Assembly: GCA_947170465.1 (NCBI GenBank)
Contig: CAMVTS010000006.1
Span: 1 to 61,277 of the forward strand
DNA from: an uncultured Clostridia bacterium
GTDB taxonomy: Bacteria > Bacillota > Clostridia > Oscillospirales > Acutalibacteraceae
Reading direction: 5' to 3'
DNA length: 61,277 nucleotides
The position numbers were made by a program, and so were the translations under genes. Below, piece by piece: positions 36,777 to 45,244 of this stretch. A model generated the notes under the pieces. The model was not told the DNA's origin, ran no database searches, and was given only the letters and a program-made list of their open reading frames with translations. Numbering within the stretch: position 1 is the first letter of the stretch; every line of letters starts with the position of its first letter.

Positions 36777-37634
36777 TTAATCCTCAATATGATTCTGCAA
36801 ACGGCAAGCCTTTAATGTATTCTTCATCAGGGTGGCAATCGTCATGGGACCTACGCCGCCGGGTACGGGCGTGATGTAGGAGCACTTCTCCCTGACGTTC
36901 TCAAAATCAACGTCGCCGCAGAGCTTGCCGTTTTCATCTCTGTCCATGCCGACGTCAATCACAACCGCGCCTTCCTTGACCATATCCGCCTTGACGAATT
37001 TCGGAATACCGACCGCCGCGACGAGAATGTCGGCTCTGCGGCATACCTCCGCGAGATTTTTGGTGCGGCTGTGGCAAATCGTGACGGTGCCGTTTTCATG
37101 AAGCAGGAGCATACCCATCGGCTTGCCGACAATGTTGCTTCTGCCGATGACGACGCACTCCTTTCCCTCGACGGGAATGTTGTAGGAATGGAGCATTTCC
37201 ATCACGCCTGCCGGCGTACAGGGCAGAAAATCGTATTCGCCGAGCATGATTTTGCCGACGTTGACCGCATGGAACGCGTCGACGTCCTTGACCGGATTAA
37301 TCGCCTCGATGACCGCCTTGTCGTCGAGGTGCTTCGGAAGCGGCAGCTGAACGAGAATACCATTGATATCCTCTTTGCTGTTGAGGGTGCTGACGAGCGC
37401 GAGCAGCTCCTCCTGCGTGGTTTCAGCCGGAAGGGCGTACTCCTCGGAACGGAAGCCGACCAGCTCGCAGGCTTTTTTCTTGTTGTTGACATAGACTCTG
37501 GACGCCGGGTCGTCGCCGACAATGACGACTGCCAGTCCGGGCGTTACGCCGTGCTTCTCAATCAGCGACAGCGTCTCCTGTCTGACCTGCTCCTTGACCT
37601 CTGCCGATACCTTTTTGCCGTCTATAATCTGCAT
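36777..37634 (-). CDS. folD: Methylenetetrahydrofolate dehydrogenase/cyclohydrolase
   Basis: This bifunctional folate one-carbon enzyme has about 285 residues. Signatures are YVNNKKKACE with the catalytic lysine, GILVQLPLPKHLD, and the Rossmann segment VVIGRSNIVGKP. The start is the ATG at 37634 (MQIIDGKK), as AAGGA lies at proper distance. Its beginning overlaps the lgt end by 77 nt in another frame. The stop lies at the edge of hairpin array 2. Confidence 0.96.
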   Translation of the reverse strand: MQIIDGKKVSAEVKEQVRQETLSLIEKHGVTPGLAVVIVGDDPASRVYVNNKKKACELVGFRSEEYALPAETTQEELLALVSTLNSKEDINGILVQLPLPKHLDDKAVIEAINPVKDVDAFHAVNVGKIMLGEYDFLPCTPAGVMEMLHSYNIPVEGKECVVIGRSNIVGKPMGMLLLHENGTVTICHSRTKNLAEVCRRADILVAAVGIPKFVKADMVKEGAVVIDVGMDRDENGKLCGDVDFENVREKCSYITPVPGGVGPMTIATLMKNTLKACRLQNHIED

Positions 37635-38445
37635 AAAAATCATCCTTCTTTTTTAAGTTAATCAAAAGCAGAACAATGCCTGCCACAAAAATCACGAACG
37701 AAAGCACCTGCGACACGCGGATATCCATGCCGAAGAGCTGAAACGGCAGGTAAAGACTGTCGGTGCGCAGTCCCTCGACAATCATGCGCTCAAAGCCGTA
37801 CCACACGAGGTACATGTAGAAAATCTGTCCGGCATAGCGCTGGCGGTATTTGCCGTAGAAGTGCAAAACCGCCACGCCGAGCAGACACCACAGGGATTCA
37901 TACAGGAAGCACGGATGCACCGGCTCTCCGAGGGTGCCCTCGCTCATCATTGCCCACGGAAGATTGGTGACGGTGCCGTAAGCCTCCTGGTTGAAGAAGT
38001 TGCCCCATCTGCCGATACCCTGACCGATTAAAAAACCGACCATTGCGACATCGAGAATCGGGAGGAACCTCATCTTCTGGATTTTGGCGACAACCAGGCC
38101 GCCGAGCAGTGCGCCGATAATGCCGCCGTAAATCGCAAGACCGCCTTCGTGGATATAGAACAGCTCATTGAGATGGCTGCCGTAGTAATCCCACTTGAAG
38201 ATACAGAAATACAGCCTTGCGCCGATAATGCCGGTGATTAATCCGGCAAAAACGCAGTTCATCAGCTTGCTGGGATTGACGTTATAACGCGGTGCGCTCT
38301 TGTAGGCGTAAACCAGGGCAAGCATCAAGCCGATGGCGATAATCAGACCGTACCAGTAAACCTTGAAGGTGCCTATCTGGAACACAACCCGGCTGATGGT
38401 GAAGTTCCAGCCGAGAAACGGAAAACTAACGTGAAAAATATCCAT
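37558..38445 (-). CDS. lgt: Prolipoprotein diacylglyceryl transferase
   Basis: This 295-residue membrane enzyme attaches diacylglycerol to lipobox cysteines, such as that of the amylase in this window. It has about seven helices and the Lgt signature GQGIGRWGNFFNQEAYG near 140-155. YGFERMIVEGLRTDS follows toward the C-terminus. The last 26 residues (from FYADYRR) are hydrophilic, glycine-rich and coded inside folD, which looks like a late extension. GGAGG precedes the start. Confidence 0.96.
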   Translation of the reverse strand: MDIFHVSFPFLGWNFTISRVVFQIGTFKVYWYGLIIAIGLMLALVYAYKSAPRYNVNPSKLMNCVFAGLITGIIGARLYFCIFKWDYYGSHLNELFYIHEGGLAIYGGIIGALLGGLVVAKIQKMRFLPILDVAMVGFLIGQGIGRWGNFFNQEAYGTVTNLPWAMMSEGTLGEPVHPCFLYESLWCLLGVAVLHFYGKYRQRYAGQIFYMYLVWYGFERMIVEGLRTDSLYLPFQLFGMDIRVSQVLSFVIFVAGIVLLLINLKKKDDFYADYRRQKGIGRGQGAGQTGDAVAD

Positions 38446-38446
38446 A

Positions 38447-39721
38447 TCAAGCCTCCGTGTCCGGCTTAATCACGGACAAAGCGCAGTTGTTCACGTCAAG
38501 CATCTGTTCAAAACGGGCGCTGACCTCCTCAAAGGTCGTGTCGGCTACCGCGTTGATATAGGTGAAAATCTCGTTGCCGCTGAAATGGTGCGACATAATC
38601 GCGTTGGCGATATTGCTGACGGAATTGAGTCCGGAGACCGAATCGCCGTAGTTCGCCTTGCGCGCCATCTCGAAGTCCTCGCGGCTGAGACCTTCCTTCT
38701 TGAGCTTGGCGATATACTGCTTAATCATCTCCGCCGCCTGCTGAGGCGCTCTGGACTCGCCGCCGAAAATAACGGAGCAATAGCCGGGACCCTCAAACAG
38801 CTCAAAGGAGAAGGTGTTGTTGATTAAATTCGCGTCCATCAAATCGCGGTAGAGCTGACTGGTCGGCGACGCGAGCATGGAGAGCAGAATGTCCGTCTGC
38901 GCGGCTGTCTTTTCATTCATCGGCTCGGCTTTTTCCTTGAAGCCGAGGTTGAACAGCGGCATCATCACCGGGAAGGTCTGCTCGATATAGGGCTTGACAA
39001 TCTCGTAGGGCTCTTCCTCGAAATAGTTGTGAATCTCGTGCTTTTCGCAGGGCTTGAGCATGCGGTCGCAGATAGCGAGCACCTGGTCGACGGTCACGTT
39101 GCCGGCGACGCAGAGCGCCATGTTGTGGAGATTGTAGAACACGTTGTAGCAGTCGTAAAGCTTTTCGGCGGTGATTTCCGCAATGCTCTCAACGGTGCCG
39201 GCAATGTCAATCTTGACCGGATGGTGATGGTACATGCAGCCGAGCATGTTGAACATCACGCGCCAGTCGGGTGAATCGTCGTACATCTTGATTTCCTGAC
39301 CGATAATGCCCTGCTCCTTGGCGACGGTCTGCGCGGTGAAATAGGGGTCGCGCACAAAGTCAAGGAGGATTTCCAGGCTCTCGTCAAATCTGTCAGTACA
39401 GGAGAACAGATAACAGGTCTTTTCAAAGCTGGTGTAGGCGTTGGCGCTTGCGCCGGTCTCGGCATAGCGCGTAAACGCGTCGCCTTCGGCGCTCTCGAAC
39501 AGCTTGTGCTCAAGGTAATGGGCAATACCGTCCGGAACGGTTATTTTTTCGCCGTCATCCAGCGAGAAGCAGGTGTTGATGCTGCCGTACTTCGTGCCGA
39601 TTATCGCGTAGGCGGAACGGTAGCCCTCCTTGGGATAGACGTAAACCGTCAAGCCGGAATCGTGATTGATTTTATAATAGCTGTCACCGGCGCGTTCGGA
39701 TTTGATTTCGGTTATCTTCAT
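38447..39721 (-). CDS. M16 zinc peptidase, YfmH-like (active-site subunit)
   Basis: This 424-residue pitrilysin-family protein has an intact inverted zinc motif HYLEH in GIAHYLEHKLFE, with a downstream glutamate in the QEIKMYDD region. It pairs with the neighbouring M16 protein that lacks the motif, as in the YfmF/YfmH arrangement. The physiological substrate is unknown; peptide turnover is likely. An ATGA overlap joins it to the partner gene. Confidence 0.92.
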   Translation of the reverse strand: MKITEIKSERAGDSYYKINHDSGLTVYVYPKEGYRSAYAIIGTKYGSINTCFSLDDGEKITVPDGIAHYLEHKLFESAEGDAFTRYAETGASANAYTSFEKTCYLFSCTDRFDESLEILLDFVRDPYFTAQTVAKEQGIIGQEIKMYDDSPDWRVMFNMLGCMYHHHPVKIDIAGTVESIAEITAEKLYDCYNVFYNLHNMALCVAGNVTVDQVLAICDRMLKPCEKHEIHNYFEEEPYEIVKPYIEQTFPVMMPLFNLGFKEKAEPMNEKTAAQTDILLSMLASPTSQLYRDLMDANLINNTFSFELFEGPGYCSVIFGGESRAPQQAAEMIKQYIAKLKKEGLSREDFEMARKANYGDSVSGLNSVSNIANAIMSHHFSGNEIFTYINAVADTTFEEVSARFEQMLDVNNCALSVIKPDTEA

Positions 39722-40995
39722 GATGGCTCCCCTCCCTTGTTTCTGAGTGTGAATACGGTGTCGAGCTGCAGGCGCTTTGCCGCTTCGACAACCTCCTCCT
39801 TTGTCACGGCGTTGGTCTTGGCGACAATCTCCTCAATGGTGAGATAGTCGGTGAGCAGCTGGGAGCCTACCCATGCTTCAATACCGCTGACGGAGTCGTT
39901 GGAGGACTGGTAGATATTGGTGAGCGCCTTCTTGGCGGATTCCATCTCAAAATCAGTAATCACACCGTTTTGGATATCCTCAATTTCCTTCATAATACCG
40001 CGCTCAAGCTTTTCGATATTTTCGGTTTCCACGCCGCTGTCGACAATCAGGATTCCCTTGCGCTTGTCGTAACGGGAGGAGCAATAGTAGCAAAGACTCT
40101 GCTTTTCACGGACGTTGCAAAACAGCTTGGAGGTTGCGGTACCGCCTAAAATCGCGCCCATCAGCACCTCCGCCCAGACCTCCTTGTCCGGTATTGCCGC
40201 GCCTGCGCGGAAGCCCATGACGAGCTTTGCCTGGGATACGTCCGCTTCCTCGGTGAAGCGTCTGACTGCTCCGGCTTCGCGGACGACCTCGGTATGAAGG
40301 GCTGCCGGCTGTCTGTCCATGGCGCCCAGGGTGCTGCGGAACACCTCGACAGCCTTGTCCGGCGCGGTGTCGCCGATATAGATGATTTCAATAACCGCCG
40401 TTTTCAGCAGGTTTTTCCACGCCTGCACCAGCGATTCGGGCGTTGCCGCTTTGATGCCTTCTGCGGTGCCGTAGCGCTTGATGCCGTACACCTCGTCCCT
40501 GCACATCAGCTCCATCAGCCTTCCGTTGGCGTAGACACGCTTTTCGCTGTACTCCGCGTCAATGGTATCGAGTAACTGGCGGCGCTCCTGCTCCACCTCG
40601 GAGGGTACAAACGCGCCGTTCTGGATATTCGGCTCAAATATGACGCCGCAAAGCAGGGCTGAAAGCTCCGCTGCGATGCTCTCGCCGTCCAGCGAATAGC
40701 GGTCATCAAGTCCGGCGGTCGCAAGCGCAATCAGCTGGCACTCGCCCATTTTGCTGACGTTGACGCTCAAATCAGCGCCGTAGAGCGCGCAGAGCTTGCG
40801 GCTGAGGGCGGTGAAATCGGGATATGCCTTGCAGGAACGCGTGAGGACATCCGCCAGAAGCGCGTATTCGGACGCGGTGTCCCCGGAAAGCGGTACCAGC
40901 AGGTTGACAGAGAGCTTCATGGTCTTGAAGCGGCTGTCACGGACGCAGTTAAAAAATACGCCGTCCGCGATTTGCTGTCTGTTTATCGAACTCAT
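39718..40995 (-). CDS. M16 peptidase-like protein, YfmF-like (inactive partner)
   Basis: This M16-fold protein of about 425 residues has no HxxEH: the corresponding region reads ALLADVLTRSCKAYPD. Inactive M16 partners supply an arginine/tyrosine-containing domain to an active subunit, here encoded directly downstream. The ATG at 40995 has GGAG nine bases upstream; a start seven codons earlier lacks a ribosome site. It heads the yfmF-yfmH-lgt-folD run. Confidence 0.9.
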   Translation of the reverse strand: MSSINRQQIADGVFFNCVRDSRFKTMKLSVNLLVPLSGDTASEYALLADVLTRSCKAYPDFTALSRKLCALYGADLSVNVSKMGECQLIALATAGLDDRYSLDGESIAAELSALLCGVIFEPNIQNGAFVPSEVEQERRQLLDTIDAEYSEKRVYANGRLMELMCRDEVYGIKRYGTAEGIKAATPESLVQAWKNLLKTAVIEIIYIGDTAPDKAVEVFRSTLGAMDRQPAALHTEVVREAGAVRRFTEEADVSQAKLVMGFRAGAAIPDKEVWAEVLMGAILGGTATSKLFCNVREKQSLCYYCSSRYDKRKGILIVDSGVETENIEKLERGIMKEIEDIQNGVITDFEMESAKKALTNIYQSSNDSVSGIEAWVGSQLLTDYLTIEEIVAKTNAVTKEEVVEAAKRLQLDTVFTLRNKGGEPS

Positions 40996-41026
40996 AGTAT
41001 CATCTCCAGTTTGCATTATCTTATTT

Positions 41027-41055
41027 AGTATACCACATTTCAGCGGACAATGAAA
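41027..41055 (-). promoter_or_regulatory. M16-lgt-folD promoter, probable
   Basis: On the minus strand TTTCAT (41050-41055), 17 nt and TATACT (41027-41032). The -10 is good and the -35 weak. Confidence 0.5.
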
Positions 41056-41063
41056 GTGTTTTC

Positions 41064-41097
41064 ATAAAAAACACCGGCAGAATTTCTCTGCCGGTGT
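41064..41097 (-). terminator. Terminator of the PHP phosphatase gene
   Basis: ACACCGGCAGA and TCTGCCGGTGT form an 11-bp stem with a short loop, followed on the minus strand by TTTTTTATG. Confidence 0.92.
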
Positions 41098-41107
41098 CTG
41101 TGGTGTA

Positions 41108-41827
41108 TTAATATGCCTCGCGGAAAATGTTGGCAGCGTAGTCCATCATGTCGGCAACCGCTCCGTCTCCGCATTTGTCGGCGATGGTATTCAACGCCTC
41201 AGAGAACACTTCAGGTGTATTGTGCGTGAAGGAATGAGCGTCGGAGCCGAGCAAATCAATCTGTCCGCGTGAAATCATTTTCAGCAGCTTGCGCTTGCGG
41301 AAAAACGGCGCCTTGTCGGTATAGTTTCTGATATTGGTCTGAATCAGCATACCCATGTCGTGCAGCTCGTCAATCTTTCGCGGATTATCCATCAGATTTT
41401 CGTAGCGTTCCACATGCGGCAAAACCGGTATCATGCGGTGATTGCCGATGATTCTGTCAATCTGGTATTTAGTCCTCTCGGAAAAAGCGCTGTCATAGGG
41501 AAACTCGGTGAGGATATACGGCGATTTGCCGTAGGAGATGCCCTTCCAGTTGTCGCTGTTGAAAAGATAGTCAGTCACATATACCTCCGCGCCGAGCACG
41601 ATGCGGATATCCGGCGGTATATGCGGAAGAAATGCTTCAAACGCCGCGTTGCGGGACTCAAGGAAATCCTCGACGCTCAGCTTATGGGTGTAGAAATGCG
41701 GTGTAAGACAGATGTTGACGACGCCCTGCTTTCTCAGACAGTCTATCAGCTCAAGGCTGTCGTCAATCGTTCTTGCGCCATCATCAAACGCGGGAAGAAT
41801 ATGAGAATGTACATCAAATAGCTGCAT
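41108..41827 (-). CDS. PHP-type tyrosine-protein phosphatase, CpsB/YwqE-like
   Basis: This 239-residue metal-dependent phosphatase has the PHP motifs DVHSHILPAFDDGA, TPHFY, GAEVYV, LPHVERY and GSDAHS. Relatives dephosphorylate bacterial tyrosine kinases that control capsule and exopolysaccharide synthesis. No kinase or capsule gene is adjacent. AAGGAGGAACC precedes the start. A family A element separates it from leuB. Confidence 0.9.
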   Translation of the reverse strand: MQLFDVHSHILPAFDDGARTIDDSLELIDCLRKQGVVNICLTPHFYTHKLSVEDFLESRNAAFEAFLPHIPPDIRIVLGAEVYVTDYLFNSDNWKGISYGKSPYILTEFPYDSAFSERTKYQIDRIIGNHRMIPVLPHVERYENLMDNPRKIDELHDMGMLIQTNIRNYTDKAPFFRKRKLLKMISRGQIDLLGSDAHSFTHNTPEVFSEALNTIADKCGDGAVADMMDYAANIFREAY

Positions 41828-41859
41828 TGGTTCCTCCTTTGCCGCTAATTATTTTTTAA

Positions 41860-42020
41860 GGCAATACCGCACAATTTAGGTGCGCGGATTGCATAGTAAG
41901 ATTTTTCGTCAGGTTGGACAAAAAATCGAGGTAAGGCTGACGCCTTGCTGAGACTTTTTTGGGCAAGCTGACGGAATAATATTCAAGCAAGGCGTGCGCC
42001 GCAAATTGTGCGGTGTTGCC
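41860..42020. mobile_element. Family A element, copy 2 (161 bp)
   Basis: This copy has the same length and layout as copy 1 at 22843-23003, with 18-bp terminal inverted repeats differing at one base (outer part GGCAATACCGCACAATTT). It is flanked by TTTAA on both sides. The right flank is two to three bases from the leuB stop codon. It is non-coding, with a strong internal hairpin. Confidence 0.87.
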
Positions 42021-42025
42021 TTTAA

Positions 42026-43084
42026 TCAAAGGGCTTTGCACACCAAATCGCCCATCTGCTCGCAGCTGACCTTGTTCATGCCGTCCTCGTAGATATCGGG
42101 GGTACGGTTTTCTTCGAGTACCTTGGCGACGGCAGCTTCAATCGCCTGCGCCGCTTCGGGCTGGGACAGCGAATAACGGAGCATCATGGCAACGGACAGA
42201 ATGGTCGCGAGCGGATTGGCAATACCCAGACCGGCGATATCCGGCGCGGAGCCGTGAATCGGCTCGTACAAACCGAGCTTGCCGCCGGAAAGGCTGGCGG
42301 AAGCGAGCATGCCGATGGAGCCGGCAATCATGGAAGCCTCGTCGGAGAGAATGTCGCCGAAGATGTTGGAGGTGACAATCACGTCAAACTGCTTGGGATT
42401 GCGGACAAGCTGCATGGCGCAGTTGTCAACATACATGTGATTAAGCTCGACTTCGGGATAGTCCTTGGAAACGCGGATAACGGTCTCTCTCCACAGGCGG
42501 GAGGATTCCAGTACATTCGCCTTGTCAACGCTGGTGAGCTTCTTGTTTCTCTTCATGGCGAGGTCAAAGGCGACTCTGGCGATACGCTCGACCTCGGCAA
42601 CGGAGTATTTCTCGGTGTCCCATGCGGCGTCCTCTTCTCTTCCGCGCTGTCCGAAATAAATGCCGCCGGTCAGCTCGCGGACAATCATGATATCCATGTC
42701 GTCGCCGATAATCTCGTCCTTGATGGGAGACGCGCTCTTGAGCGGTCCGAAAATCACGGACGGACGGAGATTCGCGAACAGTCCGAGCGCACCCCGGATG
42801 CCGAGCAGGCCTGCTTCGGGACGGTTGTTACCGGGCTGGTTGTCCCACTTGGGACCGCCTACCGCGCCTAAAATCACGCTGTCGGAAGCCTTGCACTTGT
42901 CAATGGTCTCCTGCGGAAGCGGTACGCCGGTCTCGTCAATCGCGCAGCCGCCGAGCAGGGCTTCGTCATAGGTGACGGTGAAGTCAAACTTCTCAGCCGC
43001 CTTATTAAGTACCTTGACTGCCTGGCCGACGATTTCGGGTCCGATACCGTCGCCCTTCAATAATGTAATCTTGTAGTTTTCCAT
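42026..43084 (-). CDS. leuB: 3-isopropylmalate dehydrogenase
   Basis: This 352-residue NAD-dependent enzyme is in leucine synthesis. Family features are [11 protein letters not shown], the DNCAMQL segment with metal and substrate ligands, and [17 protein letters not shown] near the C-terminus. leuA, leuC and leuD are not in the window. It follows the phosphatase gene by 25 bp and has AAGGAG before the ATG. No T-box or leader attenuator is visible. Confidence 0.96.
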   Translation of the reverse strand: MENYKITLLKGDGIGPEIVGQAVKVLNKAAEKFDFTVTYDEALLGGCAIDETGVPLPQETIDKCKASDSVILGAVGGPKWDNQPGNNRPEAGLLGIRGALGLFANLRPSVIFGPLKSASPIKDEIIGDDMDIMIVRELTGGIYFGQRGREEDAAWDTEKYSVAEVERIARVAFDLAMKRNKKLTSVDKANVLESSRLWRETVIRVSKDYPEVELNHMYVDNCAMQLVRNPKQFDVIVTSNIFGDILSDEASMIAGSIGMLASASLSGGKLGLYEPIHGSAPDIAGLGIANPLATILSVAMMLRYSLSQPEAAQAIEAAVAKVLEENRTPDIYEDGMNKVSCEQMGDLVCKAL

Positions 43085-43109
43085 GTGATATGACTCCTTA
43101 TCGGTTAAT

Positions 43110-43736
43110 TTACTCTGTTTCTTTGGGAACGGGCAGCCGGCTGTATACCTCGGCTACCTTGTCGCGCTGCCAGAGCATGGGCGTAATGCGCAGCGAATAG
43201 CCGCAGCCGTTTTGCATTACCCATTCAAAGGGCTTTGCCTGCGGCAGTCCGTAGACCGCCAGCAGGGTGGTAATCACGCCGCCGTGCGTGACAATCACGC
43301 TCTCGGTGGTGCCGGTTTTCATCAGTCCCTCGACAATGCTCTCGAACATCCGGCATATCCGGCGGATGAAGTCGGCGTTGCTCTCGCCGTGAGGCGGCTG
43401 CGCCTCGTTGTCACCGGCAAGCCAGCGCTCAAATTCCGGTTCGCTTTTCAGCTCCTCGGCGGTCTTGCCCTCCCATTCGCCAAAGCTGTACTCGCGCAGA
43501 TTCGCGATGGACAGCGGACTCAGGTCGGGATAGAGAATCCGGCATGTCTCGGTACAGCGCTTCAAGGGACTGGTGAACACCACCTGCGTCTGCGGATAAT
43601 CGTAATGCTCCCTGAGCTGCCGCAGCGCTTCCCTGCCCTGCTCAGACAGGGACACGTCGGTGGTGCCAATGTATTTGCCGGCAAGCGTTTCGTCTACCGA
43701 ACCGTGCCGGATAAAATGTATGAGATAGGATTTCAT
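43110..43736 (-). CDS. Histidine phosphatase (phosphoglycerate mutase-like)
   Basis: This 208-residue protein has the RHG motif in FIRHGSVDE with the phosphorylated histidine near residue 10, [10 protein letters not shown] and [11 protein letters not shown] with the second histidine. The alpha-ribazole phosphatase and general PhoE groups are both possible. GGAG precedes the ATG. It is first in an apparent pair with leuB and divergent from the XRE regulator. Confidence 0.88.
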   Translation of the reverse strand: MKSYLIHFIRHGSVDETLAGKYIGTTDVSLSEQGREALRQLREHYDYPQTQVVFTSPLKRCTETCRILYPDLSPLSIANLREYSFGEWEGKTAEELKSEPEFERWLAGDNEAQPPHGESNADFIRRICRMFESIVEGLMKTGTTESVIVTHGGVITTLLAVYGLPQAKPFEWVMQNGCGYSLRITPMLWQRDKVAEVYSRLPVPKETE

Positions 43737-43753
43737 AGATTTCTCCGAAAGTA

Positions 43754-43782
43754 TTTACAATCTGTGATATTTCGGTTATACT
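43754..43782 (+). promoter_or_regulatory. XRE regulator promoter
   Basis: TTTACA (43754-43759), 17 nt and TATACT (43777-43782). The motif TATACTATCA recurs at 43826-43835 in the leader and may be an operator half. Confidence 0.65.
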
Positions 43783-43856
43783 ATCAGTATAGAACGGTTG
43801 TCGGTTCTCCGCAACTAACCATTATTATACTATCAAACAAAACGAGGTGTCAAGGC

Positions 43857-44525
43857 TTGAACAGTGATTTTCCGAGAATTATTACTTTTTTGCGCAAGGA
43901 ACGCGGTCTGAGTCAGAAGCAGGTGGCTTCCGATCTGGGCGTTTCGCAGGCGCTTTTGTCCCATTATGAGAAGGGTATCCGTGAATGCGGGCTGGATTTT
44001 CTCATTAAAACCGCCGAATACTACGACGTTTCCACCGATTTTCTGCTCGGCAGAACCGTTCAGCGCAAGCCTGCCGCCGTCACCGCCGCTGAATTGCCGG
44101 AAGCCGCCGAGGTCGGTCATTCACGAGGCAGCATGATTAACCAGGTCAACCGCCGGCTGATTATGAACACCACCGCCGTGATTTTTGATTTGCTGGCGCA
44201 GATTGGCGAAAAACACCTGACAAACACGGTTTCCAACTACCTGATGTGCGCCGAATACCAGATGTTCCGCACCATTTACTGCGCCGACAAGAACAACACC
44301 CAGACCATGTTTGCCCTTGACCGCAGCCGGTATAAAAATCTGACCGCCGCTTCGATGATGGTCGATATGGAACGGATAGAGGGCATTATTGAGCGTGAAA
44401 GCATCGCTCTCTCCCTCTCTCCTGATATTATTTCCAGCTATTTTGACAAGGGCGCTTCGTCGCTGTTCAACCTGATTCAGTTTTCGGAGCGAAATGTCCG
44501 CAATATTGTCGGAAGGAATGAATGA
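43857..44525 (+). CDS. XRE-family transcription regulator
   Basis: This 222-residue protein has an N-terminal Cro/C1 helix-turn-helix (LSQKQVASDLGVSQALLSHYE within residues about 18-40, shown by LSQKQV and LLSHYEKG), followed by FLLGRT, which closes the domain, then an unrecognised C-terminal region of about 150 residues. The start is a TTG at 43857 with GAGGTG seven bases upstream; no ATG fits. The target is unknown; self-control through the repeated TATACTATCA is possible. Confidence 0.85.
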   Translation: MNSDFPRIITFLRKERGLSQKQVASDLGVSQALLSHYEKGIRECGLDFLIKTAEYYDVSTDFLLGRTVQRKPAAVTAAELPEAAEVGHSRGSMINQVNRRLIMNTTAVIFDLLAQIGEKHLTNTVSNYLMCAEYQMFRTIYCADKNNTQTMFALDRSRYKNLTAASMMVDMERIEGIIERESIALSLSPDIISSYFDKGASSLFNLIQFSERNVRNIVGRNE

Positions 44526-44528
44526 CGA

Positions 44529-44556
44529 AAAGCCGCAGCTATGCCGCGGCTTTCTT
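44529..44556. terminator. Convergent terminator, XRE gene and membrane protein
   Basis: AAAGCCGC and GCGGCTTT (44529-44553) form a stem followed on the plus strand by CTTTATTTT. The hairpin overlaps the last codons of the minus-strand membrane protein gene. Confidence 0.75.
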
Positions 44557-45186
44557 TATTTTGACATTGTGAAGCAGGCGCACCAGAAAGCTGATGGCGG
44601 TGGTGGCTGTCAGCATAACGATAATGGTGACAGGCCAGTTATTGTTCCGGTTGAAGGCGTAGAAGTCCATCCAGCCGCCGTTCTGCTCGCCTATCAGGAC
44701 AACCTCTGTAAAATATACAGCGCCGTAGACCGCCATCGGCAACAGTCCGAGGAGGGCTTCCGGAATGGAAATACGGGTGTTTTTCTCAACGATTGAGAAG
44801 CTGAGCAGCGCCATCATCGGTCCGCCGACGTGCATGTGAAAGGCAGTGCCGAGCAGCTGCAGCGCAGGTCCGTAGATGGGTATGAGAAAAAACACCACCG
44901 TGCAGAAGGTCAGCATAACGGCGGTAGTGCCGATAAACTTGAACACCTCAACGGCATGCGGCAAGGATCTAATTTTCCCTCTGAGAATTTTAATGTCAAA
45001 GATCACCACGACCAGCGCAGCGATTGCCGACAAAATATTGGAATCGGTGGTGAAAAACCGGAAGCTCTCAAATCCGTTTTTGATAATCTTGCCGGGAAAA
45101 ATGAAGTAGGAAATCATCACCCAGGTTGTCACCAACACAATCAGGCTGTTGAGTACCAGCGAAACCCACGCTTGCTTTTTCGACAT
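44539..45186 (-). CDS. Pr6Pr-type six-helix membrane protein
   Basis: This 215-residue protein has about six membrane helices. Conserved features include YFTTDSNI-like RFFTTDSNILSAI after the first helix and FHMHVGGPMMAL mid-protein, as in Pr6Pr/FAR-17a-like membrane proteins. The function is unknown. It is alone on its transcript, with its own good promoter at 45207-45235. Confidence 0.75.
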   Translation of the reverse strand: MSKKQAWVSLVLNSLIVLVTTWVMISYFIFPGKIIKNGFESFRFFTTDSNILSAIAALVVVIFDIKILRGKIRSLPHAVEVFKFIGTTAVMLTFCTVVFFLIPIYGPALQLLGTAFHMHVGGPMMALLSFSIVEKNTRISIPEALLGLLPMAVYGAVYFTEVVLIGEQNGGWMDFYAFNRNNNWPVTIIVMLTATTAISFLVRLLHNVKIKKAAA

Positions 45187-45206
45187 ACAATCACGCTCCT
45201 GTATAT

Positions 45207-45235
45207 ATTATAGCATTTTGTCGAATGAAACGCAA
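45207..45235 (-). promoter_or_regulatory. Promoter of the membrane protein gene
   Basis: On the minus strand TTGCGT (45230-45235), 17 nt ending TGC and TATAAT (45207-45212), followed by AGGAG and the ATG. Confidence 0.8.
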
Positions 45236-45244
45236 GTGATAGTA

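Noticed and set aside
42026..43736. A T-box or leucine leader upstream of leuB
   Set aside because: The gap to the upstream gene is 25 bp and the region before the phosphatase gene is under 120 bp without T-box motifs or an attenuator.
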